Origin: JACKAQ01 sp965227145
GTDB taxonomy: Bacteria; Calditrichota; Calditrichia; RBG-13-44-9; J075
Length of the DNA: 64,000 bases
Direction of reading: 5' to 3'
Assembly (NCBI GenBank): GCA_965227145.1
Contig: OZ245730.1
Span: forward strand, 1,612,001 to 1,676,000
The position numbers were made by a program, and so were the translations under genes. Shown piece by piece: positions 16,241-24,971 of this stretch. Numbering within the stretch: position 1 is the stretch's first letter; every line of letters starts with the position of its first letter. Under the pieces are notes generated by a model. That model was not told the origin of the DNA. It saw only the letters and a list, made by a program, of their open reading frames with translations, and searched no databases.

Positions 16241-16884
16241 CAGTCCTCTAAAAATATTGCCATGTGTTAGGCTATAACATAAACAAATTTTTGGTAAAAA
16301 GAAATATAAGTTTGGAAGGTTTTGTCGTCAGGAGCCTGAAACGAGATGTCGGTTGTCATAAAAAATGAGCGTAACTCATGAAAACATGCCTTTTCGCAGT
16401 GCGATGCATCGTGAGCCAGACTGTTATAGTGCTATGCCAAACGTTTACCGGAGGTGTGTCCCATATATTTCACTGCTGTGACGTAATATTTTGCTGCTGT
16501 GCCATACTTTTTCGGCGGTGTCCTGCAAATTTGGCGGTAGTGTGCAACCATTTTTCGCTGTTATGACTGTTCTTTTCGCTGCTGCGCCATACTTTTCTGC
16601 TGCTGTGCCAAATATTTTCGCTGGTGTAACTGACTTTTCCGCAGTTGTGCCATAATTTTCTGCTGCTGCGCCCAATCCTAACGGTTTTCCGGTAAGCAGT
16701 CGCTCCGTAATTACAGAGAAAAACGCAAAAAGATCTCCGTAATTAAGAAGTGAACTTCCGAAAGTGCAGTGGTTTTCTCCGTAATTACCGAATTTGCCGG
16801 TTATCCTAAAGTATGCCGCGGTTTAATCGAAAATGGCATTTATATCGGTCACACAACATAAATATTACCAAAAGGAGTTGGTTT
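16241..16884. other. Intergenic region with a tandem array; no supported gene
   Basis: This 644-base gap separates a minus-strand GNAT gene from a plus-strand hypothetical gene. Its middle is the 21-bp array at 16470-16675. To its right the word ctccgtaatta occurs three times (near 16703, 16733 and 16780), the kind of spaced direct repeat that can be an operator for the downstream gene. A good ribosome site aaaggagttgg precedes that gene. Confidence 0.55.
16470..16675. repeat. Degenerate 21-bp tandem array, about ten units
   Basis: Units approximate gctgctgtgccatacttttc with heavy substitution but conserved phase. On the minus strand the frame stays open through the array and yields seven-residue units such as GTAAEKY, GAAAKRT and KSVTPAK, with Lys or Glu at fixed places. 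Because the period is a multiple of three, the open frame alone is weak evidence of coding. No ribosome site or ATG precedes it; the only start would be a TTG. Confidence 0.65.
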
Positions 16885-17553
16885 ATGAAAAAACCCCGTT
16901 TCACCGAAAAAGTCATCCTCCCGGTTTCCAAAACCACTTTGGCTGCGGCACGGGAACATCAGGCGGATTTATCCCGCTTTGGCGCCACCGTGGAACAGTT
17001 GGATGATCTCGAATCCCGTATTCAGGCGGCGGAGTCGGTTACCATTGATTCCGTTAATGTGCTTGGACAAAAACAATCCACCGGTCAGAAAAACGTCGCG
17101 CTGGAGGCGTGTTATGATTGGTCGCGTGATCTGGCGTTTCGCATGGAATTAGCCTTTGGCAAATCATCGGTTGAATATCGTGCCTTTCCCTCCGGCGCGC
17201 TGAACGATGCAAAAACCAGCGAGCGCAGCATGATCGCCCTGATGCCGGCGTTAATCCGTTTTGCCACGGATCATCACGCCGTTCTATCTGCCAAGGGACA
17301 AACCGATGCTATCCGCGATACCGGCGCAACCCTGCTTGCCGCGCTAAAATCTGCCAACGAAACGCAGGAAATGCAGAAGCTTTTGCGCACTTCGGATACG
17401 CAGGATCGCTATAACCGCTTGAAATCCATTTACGAAGCGGTGAACAACATCAACCGGATCGGGCAGCGGGTGTATCGGGATAATCCCGCTAAATTTGCCC
17501 TGTTTAAAAGCCGTTGGCCAAAATATGTCCCGGCGGAAAAAGTTGAGGAATAA
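16885..17553 (+). CDS. Conserved-looking hypothetical protein
   Basis: 222 residues, probably cytoplasmic and largely alpha-helical, with no signal peptide or membrane segment. It opens with MKKPRFTEKVILPVSKTTL, has a central Lys/Gln/Ser segment GQKQSTGQKNVALEACYDWSRD and a tyrosine-rich end. The ATG at 16885 has an ideal Shine-Dalgarno (aaaggagttggttt), so I preferred it to an in-frame ATG 24 codons earlier. I do not recognise the family. Three ctccgtaatta words upstream may be regulatory. Confidence 0.75.
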   Translation: MKKPRFTEKVILPVSKTTLAAAREHQADLSRFGATVEQLDDLESRIQAAESVTIDSVNVLGQKQSTGQKNVALEACYDWSRDLAFRMELAFGKSSVEYRAFPSGALNDAKTSERSMIALMPALIRFATDHHAVLSAKGQTDAIRDTGATLLAALKSANETQEMQKLLRTSDTQDRYNRLKSIYEAVNNINRIGQRVYRDNPAKFALFKSRWPKYVPAEKVEE

Positions 17554-17818
17554 TCGATTGGTGTATGTTTGTTGGGCGGGTCTGTGACTCGCCCATTGTT
17601 ACGCTTTTGTTCCCAAACGTATTTAGTTTCTGCCGGTATTGTTGTTTAGCTAGTGCATCGCGGCGGAAATCATACGTCGCATGTTTGTGCTTCGACTCCG
17701 CTCAGCATGACGTCAATAGTCAGTCTGAGTCCCGCGCGCGGAAAAGAATGACGAACTATCTTTGCCGAGATACACTAGTCTAGCGACATCACATTCATGC
17801 AAACCGGAAAAGTCACCT

Positions 17819-18640
17819 TTATTTGTTTTCCGGCACAATATACACTCTTGTCGAAGGACGATTTATACTTTGCGGAAACAGAGAATGAAATTCTTTTACC
17901 AGATAATCGACTGCCGGCACGCCGCCTTTTTCAGTACCATAAACTACCAGATGGAAATATGGCCATCTGGCATTGTCAGTTTTATTATACACAGTTACAA
18001 AAGCAGATCTTGCGCGTTGTTCACCACATCGTTTATCACCCCCGGCATTTGCGCCTGCTTCTAATGCCTTTACCAGTTTCTCTGCCAATGTTCCATCCTT
18101 GCGTTGAAATGCTAATACAGCGTCGTCCAAAACGGCATCGCTAACCAGCACATTACCCTGAACGGATAATCCTGTGGCAATACGATGACCACGTGTATTA
18201 TCCAGTTTATTGCCTGAGAACGCTATCGGCTGTATGGTGGAATCCAGTAATATTAGTGCATATTGCTGATTTTCGGGATCGTATTTGGGATTGCGGATTT
18301 CATCCATAATTTCCGCCAGCGAATGTTCTTCCCGCATTAACGCAATGGCGCTTTCCCTGGCTTCATCACTACTCATGCCTTGAACGATGACGGCTCCCTT
18401 ACCTGGAATTATCTCACCAATACCCTGAACATTAAATGTGCAAGATGCGCCTGCGATACCAATTTGACCGGTTTTGAAATCTACCGCAGCAATAGACCAG
18501 GTACCCACTTCAGCAGGTTCCGGATATTCATTTTTTACAACATTATCATTTACTTGCATGGAGTTAATGTGCTGGGCATTGGAACAACTCCAAAACAATG
18601 CGCCAAAAAGCAATACCAATAAAAATTTATTAAGCGTCAT
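17819..18640 (-). CDS. DUF1028 family Ntn-hydrolase-like lipoprotein
   Basis: 273 residues. A lipoprotein signal (GALFWSCSN, Cys19) precedes a DUF1028 domain starting at TWSIAAVDFKTGQIGIAGAS, the typical opening of this Ntn-hydrolase-related family. The conserved GNVLVSDAV segment and the Gly/Ala-rich ALEAGANAGGDKRCGEQRARSA block follow. Some members have peptidoglycan-binding tails; none is seen here. The function is unknown beyond a probable amidohydrolase fold in the periplasm. A ribosome site aggaaaaat precedes the ATG. Confidence 0.85.
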   Translation of the reverse strand: MTLNKFLLVLLFGALFWSCSNAQHINSMQVNDNVVKNEYPEPAEVGTWSIAAVDFKTGQIGIAGASCTFNVQGIGEIIPGKGAVIVQGMSSDEARESAIALMREEHSLAEIMDEIRNPKYDPENQQYALILLDSTIQPIAFSGNKLDNTRGHRIATGLSVQGNVLVSDAVLDDAVLAFQRKDGTLAEKLVKALEAGANAGGDKRCGEQRARSAFVTVYNKTDNARWPYFHLVVYGTEKGGVPAVDYLVKEFHSLFPQSINRPSTRVYIVPENK

Positions 18641-18818
18641 ATTTTTCCTGTAGTTATCATCCTCGCCGGTATAGAGGAGTTGTGATTGATGATCACATTA
18701 TCCATAAGAAGTTCACAAATAGTGGTTACCTCTTTTGGGAAATTTTATCTATTTTAACCGAAAAATTATCAAACAAATAGCTTCTAAGTAATGGGACAAT
18801 AATATCTTGCTAATTTAG

Positions 18819-18897
18819 GTCATGCCCGAATGACTTAATCGGGCATCCAAAGTATTGTAAACAAATGGATTCCCGCTAAAAACTGCGGGAATGACCA
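18819..18897. repeat. Dispersed repeat, copy 2
   Basis: The block gtcatgcccgaatg...cgggcatccaaag...gattcccgct...gggaatgacca matches the block at 4790-4877, with a different centre. It lies in the 322-base gap 18641-18962, which otherwise shows nothing recognisable. Confidence 0.6.
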
Positions 18898-18962
18898 ACC
18901 CCGGGTTTGAAATGATAAAAGTAAATTTATTGTGTCCACCCACTTGCTTCCTGATAAGATAA

Positions 18963-19442
18963 TTATTCCTGTGATTCTTTTTCTGCCATTGCGATATACC
19001 AGGTTTTAACAACGAATGTTAATAATCCGGATGTTACAGCCGGATCGAGCGCAGCATATGCTTCAATTTCCTGCCTGCTCACACCTTCTGCGGCAATCAT
19101 CATCCCACCTGAATCGGCATCGATAAAAGGTCCGCCCATAAATAATTTATTATCCCCATGAAGTTTTGCATAATGCTGGACGTGTTCCATTACGCCGGGC
19201 TGTTCTCTAAAATCGACCCCTGTTTTCCATTGTGGACCTGGTGAGTGAAACACCACATGCTTTAATACCATTGTTGATTCCTTTTGATTTGATAAATTCA
19301 GATGGTTTGATATGATATTTTGATCGTTAAGGTTTGATATTCCTCTGCCAAACAATGTTGTCGAAAAAATGCCGACAAGCGAACTTACGCTTAATTTTAA
19401 CCACTGTCTGCGGTTCAAACCGTTCGTTTTGATCATTTCCAA
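18963..19442 (-). CDS. YCII-related protein with twin-arginine-like signal
   Basis: 159 residues. The N-terminus NRRQWLKLSVSSLVGIFS looks like a Tat signal, suggesting export in folded form. The mature part resembles the YCII fold: LKHVVFHSPGPQW, QHYAKLHGDNKLFMGGPF and a GGMMIAAEGVSRQEIEAY segment, a ferredoxin-like barrel usually around 95 residues. The enzymatic role of YCII proteins is mostly unproven. The TTG at 19442 lies 7 bases after aaagga; the ATG two codons later is the alternative. An exported YCII domain is uncommon. Confidence 0.7.
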   Translation of the reverse strand: MEMIKTNGLNRRQWLKLSVSSLVGIFSTTLFGRGISNLNDQNIISNHLNLSNQKESTMVLKHVVFHSPGPQWKTGVDFREQPGVMEHVQHYAKLHGDNKLFMGGPFIDADSGGMMIAAEGVSRQEIEAYAALDPAVTSGLLTFVVKTWYIAMAEKESQE

Positions 19443-19591
19443 ATTCGTTTCCTTTCTAACGTTTGCAGTTAATCTGCTTTCTTTTGTTAACTAACATTGC
19501 ACAATTTAGCCAAAAAGTGATAAAAAATCACAGCGGAAATGCTTTTAATTGTAAAGCATCTGTGGCAAAAAATGATGAGTAACCTCAATTC

Positions 19592-19942
19592 TTAATCGCT
19601 GTTTTTCCGGGTATTCTTTGTTTTTTTCTTTTTGGGCTTTGGCTCCGGCAGCTCCGCAACGGTTACCCGGATTAATTCGTTCAACCATTCGCGATTTTCA
19701 ATCTGGTCTTCTATTAAGAAATACAATTTTGCACCGGGGTAGGGCGGTGCTTCAACCACATCCCCGATAAAATCCCTGCCCGCAGTTGTCGGTTTGATAA
19801 ACAGTTGGTTGTCACAAACCAGCGCAAATATTTTGCCGTTTGAATAAACGCCGTATTCGCCAAACATTTTTTTGTAAGTGATCAACCCGGCGTTTTCTAT
19901 TTGTTCCAAAACAAAATCCATATACGCTTTGTCTGATGCCAT
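19592..19942 (-). CDS. TfoX/Sxy N-terminal domain protein
   Basis: 116 residues. The TfoX_N domain covers residues 1-95: MDFVLEQIENAG, then KKMFGEYGVYSNGKIFALVCDNQLFIKPT, with the conserved MFGxYGxY motif, and PPYPGAKLYF. The tail is lysine-rich (PKPKKKKTKN). In gamma-proteobacteria TfoX/Sxy activates competence genes, but solitary N-domains in other phyla have no shown role. I chose the ATG at 19942 because cgggagat lies just upstream of it. Confidence 0.88.
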   Translation of the reverse strand: MASDKAYMDFVLEQIENAGLITYKKMFGEYGVYSNGKIFALVCDNQLFIKPTTAGRDFIGDVVEAPPYPGAKLYFLIEDQIENREWLNELIRVTVAELPEPKPKKKKTKNTRKNSD

Positions 19943-19982
19943 ATTTTTTATCTCCCGCTCAATCAATATTTATAATGAATTG

Positions 19983-20666
19983 CTATTCTTCCGATGCCCG
20001 CAAATAGGTGATTGTTTCCATATTCCGGTATGAATAAAATGCGGTGACAACTGTGCCATTTGCCTCAACCATTTCCGGCGTAATAAAATATTTAAAATGG
20101 ATTTGATTGCCCGTATCATCGGTGATCGTAATAACGCCGGGCAAATCGCCGGTGGTTTCGGCTTCGGCGCCGCTGAGAAACCCGGTGATGTGCAGCCAAT
20201 CGGGATTTATTTCCGGTGCCCACTCGCCGAGCACCGATGTTCCCGAAACTTGCAAATCGTTCAGGTCGTTTTCCATTTCGCTCAGGTAATAAATGGTGGC
20301 GTATTTTCCCTCTAACGCGGTTAACGCTGCCATATCCATGGCAATTTCTTCGATATTCAGGTTAAATGTTGATTTCATCTGCCGGTCGGGGAAATCGACC
20401 GTGACGACGAACATCGGGTAACCGCTGTCTTCGATGCTTTCGATGATGCCAAATTCCTGAATCTCATCTTCCGCCGGTTCCTGCAGATCGCCCTCGCCGG
20501 ATGTGCTGTTGCTTTGATGCGCTGCCGATTGCATATCTGCTGTTGAATCGGTTTGTGCTGTGGTTTGCAGTTCGCTGTGCTCTCCGCTTTGCGGCTTTTC
20601 TGATTGGCAGGCGATCAACAGCACTGCTGCGATCAACGCAAAACCAACGGCAATTTGCTTTTTCAT
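19983..20666 (-). CDS. Putative lipoprotein, unknown function
   Basis: 227 residues. The lipoprotein signal ends LLIACQS (Cys20), followed by a ~50-residue low-complexity linker rich in Ser, Gln, Thr and Glu. The folded part begins around residue 72 (EFGIIESIEDSGYPMFVVTV) and alternates strands and turns like a small beta protein. No family is recognised. A ribosome site agaggacattc precedes the ATG. It probably sits on a membrane facing the periplasm. Confidence 0.7.
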   Translation of the reverse strand: MKKQIAVGFALIAAVLLIACQSEKPQSGEHSELQTTAQTDSTADMQSAAHQSNSTSGEGDLQEPAEDEIQEFGIIESIEDSGYPMFVVTVDFPDRQMKSTFNLNIEEIAMDMAALTALEGKYATIYYLSEMENDLNDLQVSGTSVLGEWAPEINPDWLHITGFLSGAEAETTGDLPGVITITDDTGNQIHFKYFITPEMVEANGTVVTAFYSYRNMETITYLRASEE

Positions 20667-20710
20667 GAATGTCCTCTGTTGATTGGCGAATGGATTGTAA
20701 CGGCGTTAAA

Positions 20711-21397
20711 CTACATATATTTACGCGCGTTTTTGATGACTTCCTTTGTTGTCCACTCTTGATATTTTTCCAGAAATTCCGTGACAAACAAGCTGTCAAT
20801 TTTTGAATATTCGCGCATCACCCAACCGACAGCGGTTTTGCAAAATCGCTCGTCCCGTTGAATCAGCGTTTTGGATAATTCAGCGATCATTTCCCGGTGT
20901 TGTCCGATGCTCTTGCACTGGGCAAACGGCACCAGCGATGCCCGCGCTTTCCATAAATACGGGTCGGCATTCCATCGGCTTAATTCATCGATGATGGTCG
21001 GTTGTGTATCCACCAGCGGGCTGAGCAGGCGAACGCACAGCCAATCGCAAACATTCCAATCGCTGATCCAGCGTTGGTCAAACCAGCCGGAAATCATGCG
21101 CATCGTCGCGTCGGTTTCGCTGGTTTTCCAATACAACTGGACAAATAATATCGCTGCCAATTTGTATTCGGTGATCGGCTGGCGCATTAAATCGTTCAGC
21201 ATTTCCGTTTGTTCGCTGATCGGCAACTGTGTAAGGCGTTGTTCTCGCTCCGCCTGCCGGATGATGTCCCGGATATCCGGAATCCCCACGCCCAACGACT
21301 GAATATCGTGTTTTACATAGTTTTCCAGCCATTTGGCTTTGTCGCGGTTTTCGCGCTGGCTGATCAGCTGCTGTATGTTTGTTGAAAAGGAATTCAT
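20711..21397 (-). CDS. DNA alkylation repair protein (AlkD-like HEAT-repeat glycosylase)
   Basis: 228 residues, all alpha-helical, consistent with the AlkC/AlkD superfamily that removes 3- and 7-alkylpurines from DNA. Visible family features are KWLENYVKHDIQSLGVGIPDIRDIIR near the N-terminus, the central DWNVCDWLCVRLLSP and KARASLVPF, and a C-terminal KTAVGWVMREYSK helix like the one that carries the catalytic Asp/Trp face. The start is the ATG at 21397 (MNSFSTNI); the longer frame upstream looks non-coding. Confidence 0.85.
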   Translation of the reverse strand: MNSFSTNIQQLISQRENRDKAKWLENYVKHDIQSLGVGIPDIRDIIRQAEREQRLTQLPISEQTEMLNDLMRQPITEYKLAAILFVQLYWKTSETDATMRMISGWFDQRWISDWNVCDWLCVRLLSPLVDTQPTIIDELSRWNADPYLWKARASLVPFAQCKSIGQHREMIAELSKTLIQRDERFCKTAVGWVMREYSKIDSLFVTEFLEKYQEWTTKEVIKNARKYM

Positions 21398-21628
21398 TTC
21401 GTGCCTGCGTAATAGCTGTATTTGGTTTCGCGGAAATATGTTGATTTTTTTCCGGAAATAATATATCAATTTTTGGCAGACAACAAAATATGTCCTTTAT
21501 TGCCGAGCAAGGTTGCTGAGCTACGCCGAAGCATGGTTGCTGAGCGTAGTCGAAGCGTGTCCTATTATTCATCTTTGGATATTTAATTGAAATGCGTAAA
21601 ATTACCCAAACAAGACAGGATAATAATC

Positions 21629-23056
21629 GTGATCTATCGTTATCTAAAAACAATGATATGGTGTCTTTTGATCAACAGCGGCTTTTCTCAGATGCATGCG
21701 GAAGTAAAACTTGCCGCACTTTTTTCGGACAATATGGTGCTCCAGCAATCGCAGCCGGTGCCGGTGTGGGGCTGGGCTTTGCCCGGTGAATCTGTAGTCG
21801 TCGCGTTTGCCGGACAGGAACAATCGGCTGTTGCGGATGCAACCGGCAAATGGCTGGTGCAACTCCGTCCGTTGACCGCCAATAAACAGGGCGCTTCGCT
21901 GCAGGTGCGGAGCAAATCCGGAACTATTGCGCTGAACAATGTGCTGGTCGGGGAGGTCTGGTTGTGTTCCGGACAGTCCAACATGGAAATGGGCGTTGGC
22001 AGTTTTAATGATGCGGAAAAAGAGATTGCCGCCGCGTATCATCCCGCCATCCGTCTGTTCAATCCCGCCAATAACTACAGCGATGTACCGTTGAGCGAAT
22101 TTGCCGGCGATGCGCGCTGGCAGGTATGCACCCCGCAAACCATCGCCACTGGCGGTTGGGGCGGATTTTCCGCAACCGGCTATTATTTCGGTCGGGAATT
22201 GCTGCAGGAACTGGATGTGCCCATCGGTTTGATCGATGCGTCGTGGAGCGCGACTGCCATCGAGCCGTGGATCGCGCCGGAAGGATATGCGTCGGAAACC
22301 GCGCTCCAATCCATTTACGACAATCGCATGGAAAAACCCGCTGTGGGCATTTGGGGCGAGCCGTCGCGTCCGTCCAGCTTGTTTAATGCGATGATTCATC
22401 CGTTGCTGCCCGTTGCACTTCGCGGTGTGATCTGGTATCAGGGCGAATCGAATGTTGGTGACGGCATGGCGTATTTCACCAAAATGAAAGCGCTCATCAA
22501 CGGTTGGCGTAAGGTGTTGAATCAACCGGATTTAGCGTTCTACTTTGCGCAGATTGCCCCGTATAAGGATTATCCGGAAAATGCGTTGCCGGAGCTGTGG
22601 GCTGCGCAAATCGCAACGCTGGCGCTGCCGAATACCGCAATGGCGGTCACGATGGATATCGGCGAGCTGGACGATATCCATCCCAAAAATAAACAGGATG
22701 TGGGCAAGCGGTTGGCGCTGTGTGCGCTGGCAAAAACGTATGGCAAGCCGGTCGAATACAGCGGTCCGGTGTTTCGCTCGATGCAGGTTGCGGCCGGTAA
22801 AATAGTGCTCTCGTTCGATCACGTTGGGGATGGATTATCTTCGCGCGACAACCGCCCGCTCGCTTTTTTCACGATCGCCGAAGCGGATGGCAAGTTTGTC
22901 CCCGCCACTGCGGAAATTTTCGGCAAAACGGTGATCGTTTCCAGCCCGCAAACCCCGAATCCGGTGCATGTGCGGTTTGGGTGGAGCCGTTTTGCCCAAC
23001 CGAATCTGGTGAACAGCGCGGGTTTACCGGCGTTACCTTTTCGGACGAAAGATTGA
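21629..23056 (+). CDS. Sialate O-acetylesterase-like secreted SGNH hydrolase
   Basis: 475 residues. It is a sialate O-acetylesterase-family protein: an N-terminal beta domain (LFSDNMVLQQSQPVPVWGWA) followed by an SGNH hydrolase with the serine block CSGQSNMEMG, block III GVIWYQGESN and a terminal DxxH as DDIHPKN. It would remove acetyl groups from sialic acid or plant polysaccharides outside the cytoplasm. I chose the GTG at 21629: it has agga 8 bases upstream and yields a good signal peptide (residues ~1-23, cleaved after MHA). The bases upstream contain dispersed-repeat words (ttgctgagcgtagtcgaagc). Confidence 0.9.
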   Translation: MIYRYLKTMIWCLLINSGFSQMHAEVKLAALFSDNMVLQQSQPVPVWGWALPGESVVVAFAGQEQSAVADATGKWLVQLRPLTANKQGASLQVRSKSGTIALNNVLVGEVWLCSGQSNMEMGVGSFNDAEKEIAAAYHPAIRLFNPANNYSDVPLSEFAGDARWQVCTPQTIATGGWGGFSATGYYFGRELLQELDVPIGLIDASWSATAIEPWIAPEGYASETALQSIYDNRMEKPAVGIWGEPSRPSSLFNAMIHPLLPVALRGVIWYQGESNVGDGMAYFTKMKALINGWRKVLNQPDLAFYFAQIAPYKDYPENALPELWAAQIATLALPNTAMAVTMDIGELDDIHPKNKQDVGKRLALCALAKTYGKPVEYSGPVFRSMQVAAGKIVLSFDHVGDGLSSRDNRPLAFFTIAEADGKFVPATAEIFGKTVIVSSPQTPNPVHVRFGWSRFAQPNLVNSAGLPALPFRTKD

Positions 23057-23220
23057 TAAAGGATAAAGGATAAAGGTAAAAGGTAAAAGGGAAACCGGTC
23101 AACAGAATTCATTACCAATTTCCAATTTCAATTTTCGTCTTCTACTTTTCCCGTTGACAAAATCATGCGAATCGCGTAACATCTGATCAACAACTTACGA
23201 TAACGGAACCGGATAATTCT

Positions 23221-23676
23221 ATGAAAACATTGATATTAGGTATTGGCAATTTGTTGATGGGTGATGAGGGCGTTGGCATTCACGCCGCAAATTATATTGA
23301 AGAACAGTTTCAGCTTCCCGATGCAGTTGATGTGCTGGACGGCGGCTCCGGCGGGCTGCATCTGCTGGATTATTTCCATCAATATCCCCGGGTGATTCTC
23401 GTCGATGCGACGATGGACGGTCAACCGGTTGGCACGATTGCACAACTTACGCCAAAGTTTTCATCGGATTATCCGCCCACGCTAACGGCTCACGACATCG
23501 GATTGAAAGATGTGCTCGACGTCCTTTTTTTAATGGACAATCAGCCGGAAATTATCCTGTTTACCATCACCATCGAAGATATGAGTACGATGGCTACCGA
23601 AATGACCCCGGTGGTTGCGGCTGCGGTTCCGGCGGTCGCCAAAGCGGTGATGCAGTTTATCAACGAAACACAATAA
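23221..23676 (+). CDS. hyaD: [NiFe] hydrogenase maturation endopeptidase
   Basis: 151 residues of the HyaD/HybD/HupD family. It cleaves the C-terminal tail of the large subunit once nickel is inserted. Nickel-contacting positions are visible: Glu16 in LMGDEGVG, Asp in LVDATMDG and His in TAHDIGL. The expected substrate, with a 21-residue tail after DPCLACSVH, is encoded nearby on the opposite strand (24972-26708). The following gene for a CX4CH lipoprotein may be cotranscribed. Confidence 0.93.
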   Translation: MKTLILGIGNLLMGDEGVGIHAANYIEEQFQLPDAVDVLDGGSGGLHLLDYFHQYPRVILVDATMDGQPVGTIAQLTPKFSSDYPPTLTAHDIGLKDVLDVLFLMDNQPEIILFTITIEDMSTMATEMTPVVAAAVPAVAKAVMQFINETQ

Positions 23677-23697
23677 TTGCTATTCCCCGGTTCTCAA

Positions 23698-24120
23698 ATG
23701 ACCTGTTTTTTCCATCGATTGCGCCATATTTCTCTGATTCTTTTGCTCGCGTTTATTGCCGGATGCGGCAGCGGTCAGCCGGCTTCTGAACCGTTGCGCC
23801 CGCAGTTCTCGAGTATTTTCCGCAATGTGATCAAACCGAATTGCGCGATCGCCGGTTGCCACGTCGGGGCGATGCCGGAATCCCAATTAAATATGGAAAA
23901 TGCGGATTTTACCTATCAGCAACTGGTGGGAAAATCCAGCAAATTTATGCCGGATTGGCAGTTGATTCATCCGGGCGATGCGGGTCGCAGCTATATTATC
24001 CAGAAATTAACCGGCGGAACGATTGTCGGTGAGCGCATGCCATCCGGCAAACCGCCGCTGCCCGACAGCGTGATTGTTATCATTCGCGAATGGATTGATG
24101 GCGGTGCGTTGCAAAATTGA
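23698..24120 (+). CDS. Small lipoprotein with CX4CH cytochrome-like domain
   Basis: 140 residues. The lipoprotein signal ends LAFIAGCGS. The domain that follows has a Cys-His pair in NCAIAGCHVG (CX4CH rather than CX2CH), then LVGKS, HPGDAGRSYIIQKLTGG, MPSGKPPL and IIREWIDGGA, the pattern of the Planctomycete-type cytochrome/DUF1588-like domains in which haem binding is often predicted but unproven. I placed the start at the ATG 21 bases after the TTG that abuts the protease stop. Being directly downstream of hyaD, it might take electrons from the hydrogenase, but that is inference. Confidence 0.75.
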   Translation: MTCFFHRLRHISLILLLAFIAGCGSGQPASEPLRPQFSSIFRNVIKPNCAIAGCHVGAMPESQLNMENADFTYQQLVGKSSKFMPDWQLIHPGDAGRSYIIQKLTGGTIVGERMPSGKPPLPDSVIVIIREWIDGGALQN

Positions 24121-24154
24121 TGTGTCGGTGTACCGCTGCATTTTTGCAAAAAAG

Positions 24155-24186
24155 AACGCCCCGAACAGAATTGTCCGGGGCGTTTC
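24155..24186. terminator. Intrinsic terminator between convergent genes
   Basis: A 9-bp stem aacgccccg / cggggcgtt (24155-24163 and 24176-24184) with a 12-base loop is flanked by aaaaag on the left and ttcccc on the right. It separates the plus-strand CX4CH gene from the minus-strand cytochrome b gene and could stop transcription from both sides. Confidence 0.8.
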
Positions 24187-24211
24187 CCCACCAAGTAGTT
24201 GCAGAAGACAA

Positions 24212-24970
24212 CTATTTTTTACCTTTTATGACCTTCTTTACATCTTTGTGCACCAGACTGGTTTTGCCTTCATCTTTGGGTTTGCTGCGGATAAATTTCC
24301 AGCCGCCAACCATCGATGAGATCGTGCCGGTTGCTTCCACATAATCGTGATAAGCTGCCAGATAAATGTGGATCACCACAAAAATGGCAAAAAACCACAG
24401 CATGAAATGATGGATAATTCGCACGATATGATCGCCGCCCATAAACGGAACCACCCACACAAATAAATCCACAAACCAGTTGTTGCTCATTGCAGTGTAA
24501 AGTCCGAATCCGGTAATTGCCGAAATCAGAAATCCAACAAAACCAATGAGATACGCGCCGCCGGCAAGGGCGTTGTGTCCGATGGAATCGGTTGCCTCTT
24601 CCCAGATGTGCAGCACGTCCACTTTGATCACGTGAACGATTTCCGCCCATTTTTCCCGGCTGAACGGCAGGAAGTTATTGAAGCGCACGTATTCATTCCC
24701 GACAAATCCCCAATACAATCGCAGAAAAGCCACGGTAACCCAAACATACGCGCTCAAAAAATGAATAAAACGCAAACTGCCAAACCAGTATTGTTGAGAT
24801 GCCTCCACCGAGCTGCTGACAGCCACCGGATTTCCCATGAAATAGCCGGTTACTGCCAACACAACCACACATGCGGCGTTTACCCAATGGAACAATCGCA
24901 CCGGGAATTCCCAAACATAAATGTAATAGCGCATTTGCGCGTTTTGGACAGATTTTGTTTCACTGGCCAT
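24212..24970 (-). CDS. hyaC: Ni/Fe-hydrogenase b-type cytochrome subunit
   Basis: 252 residues with four membrane helices. It anchors the hydrogenase dimer to the membrane and passes electrons to quinone through two b haems. Candidate ligand histidines are in FPVRLFHW, LRFIHFLSAY and HHFMLWFF...VIHIYLAAYHDY, matching the HyaC/HupC pattern. The ATG at 24970 lies one base after the stop of the large-subunit gene. The C-terminal tail is unusually lysine-rich (KDVKKVIKGKK). It is the last gene of the structural operon. Confidence 0.95.
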   Translation of the reverse strand: MASETKSVQNAQMRYYIYVWEFPVRLFHWVNAACVVVLAVTGYFMGNPVAVSSSVEASQQYWFGSLRFIHFLSAYVWVTVAFLRLYWGFVGNEYVRFNNFLPFSREKWAEIVHVIKVDVLHIWEEATDSIGHNALAGGAYLIGFVGFLISAITGFGLYTAMSNNWFVDLFVWVVPFMGGDHIVRIIHHFMLWFFAIFVVIHIYLAAYHDYVEATGTISSMVGGWKFIRSKPKDEGKTSLVHKDVKKVIKGKK

Positions 24971-24971
24971 A

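Noticed and set aside
16445..16675. Small gene with heptad repeats on the minus strand
   Set aside because: A 21-bp period keeps any stop-free frame open; the only start is TTG and no ribosome site is seen, so it is listed as a repeat.
23698..24120. Classical c-type cytochrome
   Set aside because: The cysteines are four residues apart, not two, so standard haem ligation cannot be claimed.
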